Shown here piece after piece: positions 51,466 through 61,146 of a stretch of DNA of 64,000 bases. The stretch covers positions 25,347 to 89,346 of the forward strand of contig NZ_JAUYQU010000189.1 of the NCBI RefSeq assembly GCF_030697065.1, read 5' to 3'. The notes beneath the pieces were generated by a model, which saw only the letters and a list, made by a program, of their open reading frames with translations, made no database searches and was not told the origin of the DNA. The position numbers and the translations under genes are program-made. The first letter of the stretch is position 1; every line of letters begins with the position of its first letter. This stretch comes from Bradyrhizobium sp. GTDB taxonomy: Bacteria > Pseudomonadota > Alphaproteobacteria > Rhizobiales > Xanthobacteraceae.

Positions 51466-52361
51466 CCGACGTCGCCGCGATTCCCGTTCTGGACCTGACG
51501 ACGGCGTCGTCGGGCAAATTGTTGCGGCGCCGGATCATGGCGCATCGCGGCCTGCTGATAGGCACCGGTCTGCTGGCGTTCATCGTGCTGGTGGCGCTGC
51601 TCGCCCCGCTGATCGCGCCGCATGATCCCTACGCGCAGGACCTGTCCCGCCGCATGATTCCGCCGATCTGGTACGAAAAGGGCAATTGGGTCCATCCGTT
51701 CGGCACCGACAATCTCGGCCGCGACTACCTCTCGCGCGTGCTCTATGGCGCGCAGATATCGCTCCTGATCGGCGCGGCCGTGATGGTGATCTCAGGCCTG
51801 ATCGGCACCGCGCTCGGTCTTGCCGCAGGGTTCTTCGGCGGACGCGTCGACATGGTGGTGACCTTCTTCATCACGGTGCGGCTGGCGCTTCCGCTCATTC
51901 TGGTGGCGCTCGCCGTCGTTGCCACGGTCGGCGGCTCGCTCTGGGTCGTCATCCTCGTGCTTGGCCTGCTCAAATGGGACCGCTTCGCCGTGGTGATGCG
52001 GGCCGCGACGCAGCAGGTGCGGGTGCTCGACTATGTGGCGGCGGCAGAGGCCGCCGGCGCGTCGACCCTGCGCGTCATTGTTGGCGAAGTGCTGCCGAAT
52101 GTGCTGCCGCAGCTTGTCGTCGTGGCGACCGTCGAAGCCGCCAGCGCGATCCTGCTCGAGGCCGCGCTCTCCTTCCTCGGGCTCGGCGTACAGCCGCCGC
52201 TGCCGTCCTGGGGGCTGATGATCGCCGAGGCCAAGACCTACATGTTCTTCTCGTTCTGGCTGATCGCCATTCCTGGCACCGCGCTTGCGGTGCTGGTCTT
52301 TGCCGTGAACATGGTCGGCGACGGCATTCGCGACGTCTCGGCGCCAGCGGGGAGAGGTTAG
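51462..52361 (+). CDS. ABC transporter permease (DppC/OppC type)
   Basis: A 299-residue permease. It has the OppC N-terminal helix (HRGLLIGTGLLAFIVLVALLAPLIAP) followed by HDPYAQDL, then HPFGTDNLGRDYLSRVLYGAQISLLIG, the hallmark of the DppC group. The EAA segment is ATQQVRVLDYVAAAEAAGASTLRVIVGEVLPN and near the end ILLEAALSFLGLGVQPPLPSWGLMI. ATG overlaps the previous stop (ATGA), so the pair are made in equal amounts. Confidence 0.92.
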   Translation: MTDVAAIPVLDLTTASSGKLLRRRIMAHRGLLIGTGLLAFIVLVALLAPLIAPHDPYAQDLSRRMIPPIWYEKGNWVHPFGTDNLGRDYLSRVLYGAQISLLIGAAVMVISGLIGTALGLAAGFFGGRVDMVVTFFITVRLALPLILVALAVVATVGGSLWVVILVLGLLKWDRFAVVMRAATQQVRVLDYVAAAEAAGASTLRVIVGEVLPNVLPQLVVVATVEAASAILLEAALSFLGLGVQPPLPSWGLMIAEAKTYMFFSFWLIAIPGTALAVLVFAVNMVGDGIRDVSAPAGRG

Positions 52362-53336
52362 GTGGCGGCACTGCTCGAGGTCGAAGGCCTGACGGTCGAT
52401 ATTGCGACTGCGCGCGGAACGCTGCATGCGGTGCGCGATGTGTCGTTTTCGCTGCACAGCGGCGAAACGCTGTGCCTGGTCGGCGAATCCGGTTGCGGCA
52501 AATCGATGACGGCGCTCGCCTTGATGGGCCTGCTGCCGCGCGCGGCAAAACGAACGGCACGCCGCATGCTGTTCGAGGGCAACGACCTCGTGGCACTTCC
52601 GGAAGGCCGGCTCGCCGAGTTGCGCGGTGCGCGCATGGCCATGGTGTTCCAGGAGCCGATGACGGCGCTGAACCCGGCCTACACGATCGGCGATCAGCTC
52701 ACCGAAGTGCATCGCCGCCACAAGGGTTCGACGATGGCGGTTGCTCGTGAGCGCGCGGTCGCGCTGCTCGAAATGGTCGGTATCACCAACGCCGCAGCGC
52801 GGCTGGGACAATATCCGCACCAGCTTTCCGGCGGCCTGCGCCAGCGCATCATGATTGCCATGGCGCTGATGTGCGGACCGTCGCTGCTGATTGCCGACGA
52901 GCCGACCACCGCGCTCGACGTTACCATCCAGGCGCAGATCCTGCGGCTGCTGGTCGAACTGCAGCAGGATCTCGGCATCGCCATCGTGCTGATCACACAC
53001 GATCTCGGCGTCGTCGCGCGGGTCGCGCATCGGGTTGCCGTGATGTATGCGGGGGAGATCGTCGAGGCAGCTGACGCCGCCGATCTGTTCGCGGCGCCGC
53101 GTCATCCCTATACAAGCGGGTTGATGGCTTCGATTCCGGTGCCCGGCGCAACCAGGCCGGGCGACCGGCTCGGCGTCATCAGAGGCATCGTACCGTCCCT
53201 GATCGGAGAGGTGCAAGGCTGTGCGTTTCGCGACCGCTGCGACTTCGCTCAGCCGGAATGCGCCCGGACCGTTCCGGTGCGCTCCGATGGCGGGCATGAG
53301 TGGCGCTGTATCCTCGGCGAGGCGGTGGCCGCATGA
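52362..53336 (+). CDS. ABC transporter ATP-binding protein (DppD/OppD type)
   Basis: A 324-residue ATPase. Walker A is [10 protein letters not shown] (45-54), the signature motif [15 protein letters not shown], Walker [14 protein letters not shown], and the H-loop ITHDLG. The C-terminal oligopeptide domain is [16 protein letters not shown]. It begins with GTG right after the TAG of the permease. Works with the next gene product as a heterodimer. Confidence 0.93.
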   Translation: MAALLEVEGLTVDIATARGTLHAVRDVSFSLHSGETLCLVGESGCGKSMTALALMGLLPRAAKRTARRMLFEGNDLVALPEGRLAELRGARMAMVFQEPMTALNPAYTIGDQLTEVHRRHKGSTMAVARERAVALLEMVGITNAAARLGQYPHQLSGGLRQRIMIAMALMCGPSLLIADEPTTALDVTIQAQILRLLVELQQDLGIAIVLITHDLGVVARVAHRVAVMYAGEIVEAADAADLFAAPRHPYTSGLMASIPVPGATRPGDRLGVIRGIVPSLIGEVQGCAFRDRCDFAQPECARTVPVRSDGGHEWRCILGEAVAA

Positions 53337-54304
53337 GCGTGTTGCTTGAAGCCTCCGGTGTGTCGCGAAATTTTTCGGTCGGGCGCGGGCTGTTCGCCGC
53401 CAGCCAGACCCTGCGCGCCGTCGTCGATGTCAATCTTGCGGTCGGAAAGGGCGAAGTACTCGGGCTCGTGGGCGAGTCCGGCTCCGGCAAGTCCACGCTG
53501 GCGAAAATGCTGCTTGGAATCCTCAAGCCCAGTGCGGGCTTGATCCGGTTCGGCGGCGCTGACGTGGCCTCGATCGGACGCCGTGCGCTCGCCCGGCGTA
53601 TTCAGCCGGTGTTCCAGGACCCCTATTCGTCGCTCAATCCGCGCCGCACGGTCGCGTCGATCGTCGGACTGCCGCTCGCGGTGCAGGGTATCGGCACGGC
53701 GCGTGAACGCCGGATGCGGTCCATCGCGATGCTGGATCGCGTCGGCCTTGCGGCGCGCCACGCCGATGTCTATCCGAATGAACTTTCCGGCGGGCAGCGC
53801 CAGCGCGTCGCGATTGCCCGTGCGCTGGTGGTCGAACCAGAAATCGTGCTGCTCGACGAGCCGACCTCGGCGCTCGATGTTTCGGTGCAGTCTCAGATCC
53901 TCAATCTCCTGCTCGACCTGCGCCGCGATTTCGGCCTGACCTACATCTTCATCAGTCATAACCTCGGGGTGATCGAGCATGTCGCGACCAGTGTCGCCGT
54001 GATGTATCTCGGGCGCATTGTCGAGACTGCCCGCCGTGAAGACCTGTTCCATGCTCCGCGCCACCCTTACACGCGCGCGCTGCTCGCTTCGGTGCTTACG
54101 CCGGAGCCTGGTCTCGGCGTTCCCGATGTTGGGTTGGGCCTCAGTTTTCCCGATCCGCTGGCGCCGCCGCCGGGTTGCGTCTTCCATCCGCGCTGTCCGG
54201 ATGCGGGTCCGCGCTGCCGGATCGAGCCGCCGCGTCCGGTCCGTGACGGGCAGGGGCTCGTCGCATGCCATCTGCACAATGGTGGCACGCAGCTGGCTGC
54301 CTGA
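53333..54304 (+). CDS. ABC transporter ATP-binding protein (DppF/OppF type)
   Basis: A 323-residue ATPase. Walker A GESGSGKSTLAK (near 47-58), QPVFQDPYSSLNPRRTV (Q-loop), signature LSGGQRQRVAIAR, Walker B VLLDEPTSALDV, switch His ISHNLG. The C-terminal domain has CVFHPRCPDAGPRCR. The longer N-terminus (SVGRGLFAASQTLRAVVDVNLAVG) is typical of DppF. ATGA overlap with the upstream gene. It closes the operon, after which 217 bases precede the PhaC-like gene. Confidence 0.93.
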   Translation: MSVLLEASGVSRNFSVGRGLFAASQTLRAVVDVNLAVGKGEVLGLVGESGSGKSTLAKMLLGILKPSAGLIRFGGADVASIGRRALARRIQPVFQDPYSSLNPRRTVASIVGLPLAVQGIGTARERRMRSIAMLDRVGLAARHADVYPNELSGGQRQRVAIARALVVEPEIVLLDEPTSALDVSVQSQILNLLLDLRRDFGLTYIFISHNLGVIEHVATSVAVMYLGRIVETARREDLFHAPRHPYTRALLASVLTPEPGLGVPDVGLGLSFPDPLAPPPGCVFHPRCPDAGPRCRIEPPRPVRDGQGLVACHLHNGGTQLAA

Positions 54305-54375
54305 GGCCTGCTGGGTCAGAAGGTCGCACGCTTCGGCGGTTAGACGAGGAGATTGAGATTTTTGCGCACGGCAGC

Positions 54376-54389
54376 GTGAGATAGATCAA
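54376..54389. promoter_or_regulatory. Weak FixK/FNR-type box upstream of the PhaC-like gene
   Basis: GTGAGATAGATCAA; read on the other strand TTGATCTATCTCAC, which matches TTG-N8-CAA in all but the last base. It lies 133 bases before the start codon. The reverse complement of the site at 63778-63791 differs from it by only one base. Confidence 0.45.
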
Positions 54390-54521
54390 CGGAGGCGGGA
54401 GGCGTTCTGGGTTTATTTGAAATAGAAGGCGTGCTGGGATCGATGCCCGTTCCGCAGTCCGAGCCGTTACGGGAACCTTGCCCGATGCGACGGCGTTGTC
54501 GATCACGATGGGGAGAGGCAA

Positions 54522-55640
54522 ATGGGGCGCGATTCCGGAGACCAGTTCCCCTACGCGGCATTTTTCTGGCCGGCGCTTGTCGCGGCCTCGGCCAGCGAGA
54601 CCGCGTCGTTGATGTCGGCGCAGTTTGTGGAAATGTTGGGCGACGGCGGTCGCGCGCCGCAGCCTCCGGAGGGGGTGACGGCAAGCGAGCTTGTGCTCGA
54701 CCTGCAGGCCGTCCGGCTCCGGGACTTTTCCCTGGTCGAATGCGGCGTTCCTACCCTTCTGTGTTCACCGTATGCGTTGCATGGCGCCGTCATTGCCGAC
54801 CTTGCCGCCGAACACAGCCTCGTTGCCGCCCTCCGCGGTGCCGGAATCGAACGGCTGTTCATGGCCGACTGGCGGTCGGCCACCCCTGACATGCGGTTTC
54901 TCGGAATTGACGATTACCTTGCCGCGCTCAACGTCCTCGTCGATCATCTCGGGGGGACGGTGGACCTGATCGGGCTTTGCCAGGGCGGCTGGTTGTCGCT
55001 GATCTATGCGGCCCGGTTCCCGACCAAGGTACGCAAGCTGGTGATGGTCGGCACGCCGGTTGATGTCGCGGCGCGGCAATCGAAACTGTCGGCGATGGCG
55101 GAGGCGACTCCTCTGGCGGTCTTCAAGAACCTCGTGAATCTCGGCGATGGCCGCGTCATCGGCCGCAATCTTGCGAGGGTCTGGCGACGCGGCGTCATTG
55201 AATCCGACGAAATCAGGAAGTCGCTGCAGACGCCGCAGCCGGCCGGTTCGCCGGAATTTGCGCGGCTCGAAGCCATCTTCCGGCGCTGGAATGCCTGGAC
55301 GATCGACATGCCCGGGACATACTACCTTGAAGTCATCGAGAAGTTCTACAAGCGCAACGAGCTTGCCGCCGGCGAATTCGTCGCGCTCGGACAAAGGATT
55401 GAACTGTCGCGTCTGCGGCTGCCGATTTACCTTCTCGCCGGAAACGCCGACGAAGTGGTCACGGCGGAACAACTGTTCGCAGTGGCAGGGTTGGTGTCAA
55501 CGCAGCCGGAATTCGTTCGCGAGGAAGTTGCCCCCTCGGATCATCTCGGCCTGTTCATGGGCAAACGGACGCTTGAGGAATATTGGCCGAGGATCGCGGC
55601 CTGGCTGAACGAGCCGCTGCCTCAGCCGTCGGTGATGTGA
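54522..55640 (+). CDS. PhaC-like alpha/beta hydrolase (PHA synthase / depolymerase family)
   Basis: A 372-residue alpha/beta hydrolase with Cys nucleophile in the lipase-like box LIGLCQGGW, an Asp in LLAGNADEVV and a His in APSDHLGLFMG, a Cys-Asp-His triad of the PHA synthase type. Shorter than class I PhaC (601 residues here), closer to class III or to intracellular depolymerase-like proteins. It may polymerise or mobilise PHA; the family resemblance does not decide. GGGAGAGG lies before the ATG. A FixK-type box is 133 bases upstream. Convergent with the CBS-BON gene. Confidence 0.78.
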   Translation: MGRDSGDQFPYAAFFWPALVAASASETASLMSAQFVEMLGDGGRAPQPPEGVTASELVLDLQAVRLRDFSLVECGVPTLLCSPYALHGAVIADLAAEHSLVAALRGAGIERLFMADWRSATPDMRFLGIDDYLAALNVLVDHLGGTVDLIGLCQGGWLSLIYAARFPTKVRKLVMVGTPVDVAARQSKLSAMAEATPLAVFKNLVNLGDGRVIGRNLARVWRRGVIESDEIRKSLQTPQPAGSPEFARLEAIFRRWNAWTIDMPGTYYLEVIEKFYKRNELAAGEFVALGQRIELSRLRLPIYLLAGNADEVVTAEQLFAVAGLVSTQPEFVREEVAPSDHLGLFMGKRTLEEYWPRIAAWLNEPLPQPSVM

Positions 55641-55645
55641 GCAGC

Positions 55646-56332
55646 TCAGGCCCACCCGCCGCCCGAGAAGGTCGCCAGATTGTCATTGACGGTGCGAACG
55701 CCGGGCGCGGTTTCCGCCGCGACCTTGATGGCTTTCCGCTCGGCTTTGGATTCCGCAAGTCCCCAGAGATCGACCACGCCGTCGGATACGGTGACGTTCA
55801 ACAGCGCCGTGTGGGCCCACGGCTCCGCCCGCAGGCTGGAGAGGATATGGTCGCGAATGGCCTCGTCGGATGGCGTCGCTTCGAGCACCTGGCGCGCGCT
55901 GGCAACCGCCTGAAGGAGATTGGCGCGGCTGACGATGCCGACGATCTGACCGTTCTCCAGGATCGGCAACCGCTTGATCGCATTTTTCTCCAGCACGGTG
56001 GCAATCTCGTGCAGCGGGGTCTCGGGAGCGGCCGTGATGACAGTTCGGGTCATGATATCCGCCACCTTGCGGCTGTGCGACTTGACATATTCGGCGGCGA
56101 GCGTGTCGGCATCGGCAAAGGCGCGCAGCCACCAGGAGCGTCGTCGCTCGGTACCCGCCTCAACGCGGTGCAGCAGGTCGCCTTCGCTGACAATGCCGAC
56201 AAGCTTGCCGTTGTCGTCAACGACCGGGGCGGCGCTGATGTTTCTTTCGAGAAACTGGGCCGCTACTTCCTGAACGGTAGCGGAGGGTTTGACGGTGACG
56301 ACCGGCGTAACCATGACATTGCGGGCTTGCAT
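55646..56332 (-). CDS. CBS-pair and BON domain protein
   Basis: A 228-residue cytoplasmic protein with two CBS motifs (residues ~1-60: VMVTPVVTVKPSATVQEVAAQF to GIVSEGDLLHR; ~93-150: IMTRTVITAAPETPLHEIATVL to GIVSRANLLQAV) that form a Bateman domain for adenosine nucleotides, and a BON domain (~155-222: IRDHILSSLRAEPWAHTALLNVTVSDGVVDLWG). A role in energy or redox sensing is likely. A FixK-type box is 55 bases upstream of the start codon. Confidence 0.9.
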   Translation of the reverse strand: MQARNVMVTPVVTVKPSATVQEVAAQFLERNISAAPVVDDNGKLVGIVSEGDLLHRVEAGTERRRSWWLRAFADADTLAAEYVKSHSRKVADIMTRTVITAAPETPLHEIATVLEKNAIKRLPILENGQIVGIVSRANLLQAVASARQVLEATPSDEAIRDHILSSLRAEPWAHTALLNVTVSDGVVDLWGLAESKAERKAIKVAAETAPGVRTVNDNLATFSGGGWA

Positions 56333-56386
56333 GGCAAATCTCTCCTCGTTGGAATTTCAGCTAAGACCGCAGCCCGCATCTTGTCG

Positions 56387-56400
56387 TTGATTCAGGTCAA
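56387..56400. promoter_or_regulatory. FixK/FNR-type box between the CBS-BON and ftsH genes
   Basis: TTGATTCAGGTCAA, a full TTG-N8-CAA (and TTGA-N6-TCAA) match, identical to the box at 62786-62799. It is 55 bases from the CBS-BON start, which puts it in a usual activating position, and 189 bases from ftsH. Confidence 0.7.
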
Positions 56401-56485
56401 GCCGCGGATGCTGGCGCGTTCGGCCCCCTCCGCGTTTTGATGGCCGGGGGAGAAACGGCCCAACTTCCGCGTGGCTCCCGCGCAA

Positions 56486-56499
56486 TTGATCCAGAGCAA
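56486..56499 (+). promoter_or_regulatory. FixK-type box upstream of ftsH
   Basis: TTGATCCAGAGCAA fits TTG-N8-CAA and lies 90 bases before the ftsH start codon. The inner bases do not complete the FNR palindrome, so it is weaker than the 56387 site. Confidence 0.55.
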
Positions 56500-56588
56500 T
56501 CGGCGGTGCCCGGCGCTTGCTAGATTAACTGGAATGCGGGCGTTCGTCCGGCCATTGCGTCGTTCCGAACTGCGGACCGGAGAAAAGA

Positions 56589-58520
56589 ATGGAATCGGAT
56601 CCGTCGTCACGAAAGCAGACCGTTGCCATCGGCTATATCTTCGCCGCCAGCATCGGCATGCTGCTGCTGCAATGGGTGCTGGCGACCCATAATGCGGTCG
56701 ACACCATTCCCTATAGCGAATTCGAACAGCTCGTCGCCCAGGGGCATGTCAACGAGGTCGCCGTGGGCCAGGATACCATCCAGGGCAAGCTGAAGATCAA
56801 GCTGCCGAGCGGCAAGTCGGCCTTTATCACGGCGCGGGTCGATCCGGCGCTGGCCGAGAAGCTGGCGGCGAACGGCGTCGTCGTGACTGGCGTTCCGTCG
56901 GGCGGGCTGTTCCAGACCCTGCTGTCATGGGTCGTGCCCGGGCTGATGTTCTACTTGATCTGGGTCTTCCTCGGGCGCAGGCTCGCCGATCGCCAGGGCT
57001 TCGGCGGCCTGATGTCGATCGGGAAGTCGCGGGCCAAGGTCTACGTCGAAAAAGACACCAGGGTGACCTTTGCCGACGTTGCCGGCGTCGATGAGGCAAA
57101 ATTCGAACTGCAGGAGGTCGTATCCTTCCTCCAGGATCCCACGAGTTACGGTCGGCTCGGCGCCCATGTGCCCAAGGGAATCCTGCTGGTAGGGCCGCCT
57201 GGCACCGGCAAGACCCTGCTGGCCCGCGCCGTGGCCGGCGAAGCCGGGGTCGCGTTCTTTTCCATTTCCGGCTCTGAATTCGTGGAGATGTTCGTCGGCG
57301 TCGGCGCCGCCCGGGTCCGCGATCTGTTCGAACAGGCGCGCAAGGCCGCGCCCTGCATCATCTTCATCGATGAGCTCGATGCGCTTGGCCGCAGCCGCTC
57401 GCCCGGCGCTTTCGGCGGCTACGATGAAAAGGAGCAAACCCTGAACCAGTTGCTCGCCGAACTGGATGGCTTCGATCCCAGTGCCGGAGTTATCCTTCTG
57501 GCCGCCACCAACCGGCCCGAAATCCTCGATCCGGCGCTGCTGCGGGCAGGGCGGTTCGACCGGCAGGTGCTGGTGGACCGTCCCGACAAGAGCGGTCGTG
57601 TCGCCATCCTGAAGGTGCACATCCGAAAGATCCGCGTCGGCGGCGATGTCGACCTGGATCAGATCGCAGCCCTCACCACCGGCTTCACCGGTGCCGATCT
57701 GGCCAACCTGATCAACGAGGCGGCGATCGCCGCTACCAGACGCAATGCCGATGGGGTTTCGTTCGGCGATTTCACGCTTGCGATCGAGCGGATCGTTGCC
57801 GGGATCGAGAAGAAAAGCCGGGTGCTCGGCAAGCAGGAGCGCCGCAGGGTCGCTTACCACGAGATGGGCCATGCCCTGGTCGCGGCCAGTCTGCCCGGTG
57901 TCGATCCCGTGCAGAAGGTCTCGATCATTCCGCGCGGAGTCGGCGCGCTTGGCTACACCATGCAGCGGCCCACCGAAGACCGGTTTCTTCTATCGGCGAG
58001 CGAGCTCAGGAATCGGATTGCCGTGTTGATGGGAGGCCGCGCTTCCGAGCGGCTGGTTTTCGACGGCGACGTCTCGACGGGCGCGGCCGATGACTTGCAG
58101 CGGGCGACCGAAATTGCCGTGGAGATGGTCACGAAATACGGCATGGACGCAAAAGTGGGGCAACGAACCTACGCGGCGCGGCCCCAGACCTTCCTGCCAT
58201 CCATGCAGGATACGGTCGTCAGTGCCGCGGAGGCGACCGGGCGCGAGATCGATCTGGCGGTGCGCGATCTGATCGAGGCCGGCGCCGCCAGCGCGCAGGC
58301 CATTCTCGAAAGGCGCCGCGGCGATCTCGACGCCGGCGTTGACCTCCTGATCGCCAGGGAGACGCTGACCGCGGAGGAGTTTGCGCCGCTGCGTCCGGTT
58401 GTCGTGCGGGAAACGGCAGAGCGACGAACCATTCCAGGCCCACCCCCATCGATGGGCGAATCCACCGGGAACAAAGGTCTTCAGGAGAACTACCATGAAC
58501 AAGCTCAAGATTCCGCATAA
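56589..58520 (+). CDS. ftsH: ATP-dependent zinc metalloprotease FtsH (stress-type paralogue)
   Basis: A 643-residue FtsH. Two N-terminal transmembrane helices (residues ~12-32 and ~110-128), AAA+ Walker A GPPGTGKT (202-209), Walker [10 protein letters not shown], the second region of homology with the pore motif FVEMFVGVG, and zinc motif HEMGH (424-428) with a distal Asp near 500. It degrades membrane and short-lived cytosolic proteins. Its place between CBS-BON and an eRF1-like gene and the boxes upstream suggest that it is a second, condition-specific FtsH rather than the essential one; this is inference. It overlaps the next gene by 26 bases. Confidence 0.93.
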   Translation: MESDPSSRKQTVAIGYIFAASIGMLLLQWVLATHNAVDTIPYSEFEQLVAQGHVNEVAVGQDTIQGKLKIKLPSGKSAFITARVDPALAEKLAANGVVVTGVPSGGLFQTLLSWVVPGLMFYLIWVFLGRRLADRQGFGGLMSIGKSRAKVYVEKDTRVTFADVAGVDEAKFELQEVVSFLQDPTSYGRLGAHVPKGILLVGPPGTGKTLLARAVAGEAGVAFFSISGSEFVEMFVGVGAARVRDLFEQARKAAPCIIFIDELDALGRSRSPGAFGGYDEKEQTLNQLLAELDGFDPSAGVILLAATNRPEILDPALLRAGRFDRQVLVDRPDKSGRVAILKVHIRKIRVGGDVDLDQIAALTTGFTGADLANLINEAAIAATRRNADGVSFGDFTLAIERIVAGIEKKSRVLGKQERRRVAYHEMGHALVAASLPGVDPVQKVSIIPRGVGALGYTMQRPTEDRFLLSASELRNRIAVLMGGRASERLVFDGDVSTGAADDLQRATEIAVEMVTKYGMDAKVGQRTYAARPQTFLPSMQDTVVSAAEATGREIDLAVRDLIEAGAASAQAILERRRGDLDAGVDLLIARETLTAEEFAPLRPVVVRETAERRTIPGPPPSMGESTGNKGLQENYHEQAQDSA

Positions 58521-58959
58521 TGCTTTCGTGTTCGTCGGCGATGGCCGCAAAGCCCTGTTCCTGCGTAATGACGGCGACGAGAAATTTCCGAATCTCAAGA
58601 CCGAGCAGGTCTTTGAGGAGGAAAATCCATCCAGCCACGAACAAGGCACCGAGCGGCCGGGCCGTGTCAGCAATGGATCGCAAACCGGTCAACGAAGCGC
58701 GGTCGAGCCGACCGACTGGCACGACATCGAGGAACATCAATTTGCCCGGAAGGTCGCCGCCGCGCTGGAACAGGTGATCCGCGCGCGGAAGGTGCAGGCC
58801 ATGGTCGTGGTCGCTCCGCCGAGGACGCTCGCCGATCTGCGCAAAGCCTTTCATTCCGATGTGAAGGCCTGCATCATTGCCGAGATCAACAAGGACCTGA
58901 CCAAACATCCGATCTGGGAAATCGAGAAGCATCTGACCGGCGATGCCAATTCGTCCTGA
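58495..58959 (+). CDS. Host attachment / eRF1-like (baeRF) family protein
   Basis: A 154-residue protein: [68 protein letters not shown] in part and MVVVAPPRTLADLRKAFH. The family is called 'required for attachment to host cells' (Host_attach) after the Agrobacterium AtsE-type protein and resembles eukaryotic release factor 1. Its start (AGGAG before ATG) lies within the ftsH 3' end, so ftsH and this gene are translationally coupled. Confidence 0.85.
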   Translation: MNKLKIPHNAFVFVGDGRKALFLRNDGDEKFPNLKTEQVFEEENPSSHEQGTERPGRVSNGSQTGQRSAVEPTDWHDIEEHQFARKVAAALEQVIRARKVQAMVVVAPPRTLADLRKAFHSDVKACIIAEINKDLTKHPIWEIEKHLTGDANSS

Positions 58960-58987
58960 GTCCTGTGCCGGCCAGGCGGAGGGAAAT

Positions 58988-59191
58988 ATGCGAGACTTGA
59001 ATGGAAACAAGCAGTCCGGGGCGGTATCGCCCCCGCGAAAAACGACGCCATCGGAACAGGTCGACGAGGCGCGGCGCCTGATCGAAGACGAGTCGGTCGA
59101 CGTCGAGCGCGCGGTCCCTACGGATCACAACGAGCCGGTCGAGGGCGCAAAGCCGCACGAACGGCCCGACCCGCCAATGTTCGAGAACTGA
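58988..59191 (+). CDS. Small acidic protein of unknown function
   Basis: A 67-residue, Asp/Glu/Pro-rich protein (MRDLNGNKQSGAVSPPRK, then SEQVDEARRLIEDESVDVERAVPTDHNEPVEGA, ending PDPPMFEN). GGAGGG lies 6 bases before the ATG at 58988. It follows the eRF1-like gene by 28 bases and likely closes that operon. No known family; probably disordered. Confidence 0.55.
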   Translation: MRDLNGNKQSGAVSPPRKTTPSEQVDEARRLIEDESVDVERAVPTDHNEPVEGAKPHERPDPPMFEN

Positions 59192-59212
59192 AGGGACGCC
59201 ATGGCGGCCGGA

Positions 59213-59914
59213 TCATGCCGGCGCGGTGACGGCATGGTCGTTCGCCAGCCGGCCGTCGACGACGTGAATTCGGCGATGCATCTGCGCTGCCAGATCGAGA
59301 TCATGGGTGACCGCGACCACGGTCTTGCCCCGTAACGCCACCAGATCGCGCAGGATGCCGAACACCTGCGCGGTGGAAACGGAATCGAGGCTTCCGGTCG
59401 GTTCGTCCGCGAGGATGACGGGAGGATCGTTGGCGAGCGCCCGTGCCACCGCCACGCGCTGGCGCTGGCCGCCCGACAATTGATCCGGGGTCTTGTGGCG
59501 ATGATCGCCGAGCCCGAACGACTCCAGCAGCTCCTCGGCGCGCGCGATGATGGCGCGCGGCGGCAGCTTGCCGAGCGCCCGCATCGGCAGCGCGACATTT
59601 TCGGTGATCGAGAATTCCGGCAGCAGAAAATGGAACTGGAAGACGAAACCGAGGCGGGTGAGCCGTACCTCGGCGCGCGCGTCCTCCGTCATCCTGCTGG
59701 TGGATATGCCGTCGATCAGCACTTCGCCCGACGTTGGAATATCGAGCAGGCCCAGCAGATACAGCAACGAGGACTTGCCGGAGCCGGAAGGGCCGGTGAT
59801 GGCGATGAATTCACGCGGCATGATGATGAGGTCGATATCCTGCACCAGCGTAACCGGCACGATCCCGCCGAGAACCTTGGTGACGGCGCGCGCCTCGATC
59901 AGGGCCTCACTCAT
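59213..59914 (-). CDS. ABC transporter ATP-binding protein (MacB/LolD type)
   Basis: A 233-residue ATPase. Walker A GPSGSGKSS, FQFHFLLPEFSITENVALP (Q-loop region), signature LSGGQRQRVAVARALA, Walker B VILADEPTGSLD, switch His THD. The sequence is typical of MacB/LolD exporters that work with FtsX-like permeases and a periplasmic adaptor. It overlaps the permease gene by four bases; the three genes form one operon: adaptor, permease, ATPase. Confidence 0.92.
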   Translation of the reverse strand: MSEALIEARAVTKVLGGIVPVTLVQDIDLIIMPREFIAITGPSGSGKSSLLYLLGLLDIPTSGEVLIDGISTSRMTEDARAEVRLTRLGFVFQFHFLLPEFSITENVALPMRALGKLPPRAIIARAEELLESFGLGDHRHKTPDQLSGGQRQRVAVARALANDPPVILADEPTGSLDSVSTAQVFGILRDLVALRGKTVVAVTHDLDLAAQMHRRIHVVDGRLANDHAVTAPA

Positions 59915-61146
59915 GTCGCGCCCCGAATGATATCGACAGGGTGCAGCCGCGCCGCCGCACGGGCCGGGAAGTAGCCCGCCACCATGCTCGACAGCAGGGC
60001 GACACCGGTAGCGAGCAGATAGTGGTTGACCGAATAGAGCACCGGGAGGTGGTTGTAATCGGAGAACGGTGTCTTGAATTCCAGCGACGCCAGCCCCCGG
60101 GTCAGGAGATAACCGAAGATCCAGCCCAGCACGGCGCCGGCCAGGCCGACCGCCAGTGCCTCGACGATGAAGATTGCCCGGATGGTGTGGTCCCGGAATC
60201 CCAGCGATTTCAGTATTGCGATGTCGCGGGTTTTCTCGTGGGTGATGGTGGAAATGATGTTGTAGGTGCCGAAACTCGCGACCAGCAGGATGGCGCCGAC
60301 GATGGTGTACATCAGCACGTTGCGCAGGGTGATCGCGGACAACAGATCCTCCTGCGCCTCCTGCCAGGAGATCGACTTGTAACCGGTCTGTTCGCCGATC
60401 CGCTCCGAGATCAGCCGCGCCGCCATCGGATCGCGGGTGCGGACGCGGATTTCGTTGACGATGCCGGTCTGCCTTTCGAGGATCTGCGCGGTCTTGAGCA
60501 GGACATAGCCGGTGGTCTCGTCGGTCATGCGGAAGCCGGTGTGAAAGATCCCGACGACGGTGGCGTTCATGCTGGCGCCTTCGGCGGAGGCCAGCGTGAT
60601 ATTGGAATTGACCCGGGCGCCGATCTTGTTCGCCAGCCGGTCTCCGAGCAGGATGGCGTTGGAGGCGCGATACAGCGAGTTCAGTGTTCCCTGCTTCATG
60701 TGGGTCGCGAGATTTGAGACCTCGGCCTCGGTGCGGGGATCGATACCGATGATCGAGGTGGTCAGGTTTCGTCCGGCGAACCGCAGCACCGCCTTCGACT
60801 GCACCGACGGAGTCAGCGCTCCGGGCACCCAGGTTTGCAGCGACGCGATGGTGGCCATCGGATTCTTGATGCCGGGGCGCCGGATATCGGGCGTCAGGCC
60901 ATGGAACTCGGCGGCGGTATAGACGATGTCGGCCGGCTGCCGCGTCGGCTCGCGCAGTTCATCGGTGATGGAGATGTGCGGCAGCGCGTCGACCAGGGTC
61001 CTGATGAAGTCTTCCTGTGACCCCTCCATCATCGCCGCCATCATGATGGAGAATCCGACACCGGTCATGACGCCGGCGATCGCCACCAGCGTCTGTCGGG
61101 CACGGTGGCGGACATGGGTCCAGGCTATGGTCAGGATCAGGTTCAC
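59911..61146 (-). CDS. ABC transporter permease (MacB/FtsX family), GTG start
   Basis: A 411-residue permease. An N-terminal helix (TLVAIAGVMTGVGFSIMMAAM), a large periplasmic domain (~30-290), then three C-terminal helices (NVLMYTIVGAILLVASFGTYNII, EALAVGLAGAVLGWIFGYLLT and LLATGVALLSSMVAGYFPARAAA) ending in a P-R-A-A-A-R-L-P motif. The GTG start at 61146 overlaps the TGA of the adaptor gene (GTGA). The long in-frame extension to 61602 overlaps the adaptor gene and is rejected. Substrate unknown. Confidence 0.9.
   Translation of the reverse strand: MNLILTIAWTHVRHRARQTLVAIAGVMTGVGFSIMMAAMMEGSQEDFIRTLVDALPHISITDELREPTRQPADIVYTAAEFHGLTPDIRRPGIKNPMATIASLQTWVPGALTPSVQSKAVLRFAGRNLTTSIIGIDPRTEAEVSNLATHMKQGTLNSLYRASNAILLGDRLANKIGARVNSNITLASAEGASMNATVVGIFHTGFRMTDETTGYVLLKTAQILERQTGIVNEIRVRTRDPMAARLISERIGEQTGYKSISWQEAQEDLLSAITLRNVLMYTIVGAILLVASFGTYNIISTITHEKTRDIAILKSLGFRDHTIRAIFIVEALAVGLAGAVLGWIFGYLLTRGLASLEFKTPFSDYNHLPVLYSVNHYLLATGVALLSSMVAGYFPARAAARLHPVDIIRGAT

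Noticed and set aside
51792..53297. 501-codon minus-strand frame
   Set aside because: Antisense to the ABC permease and ATPase genes.
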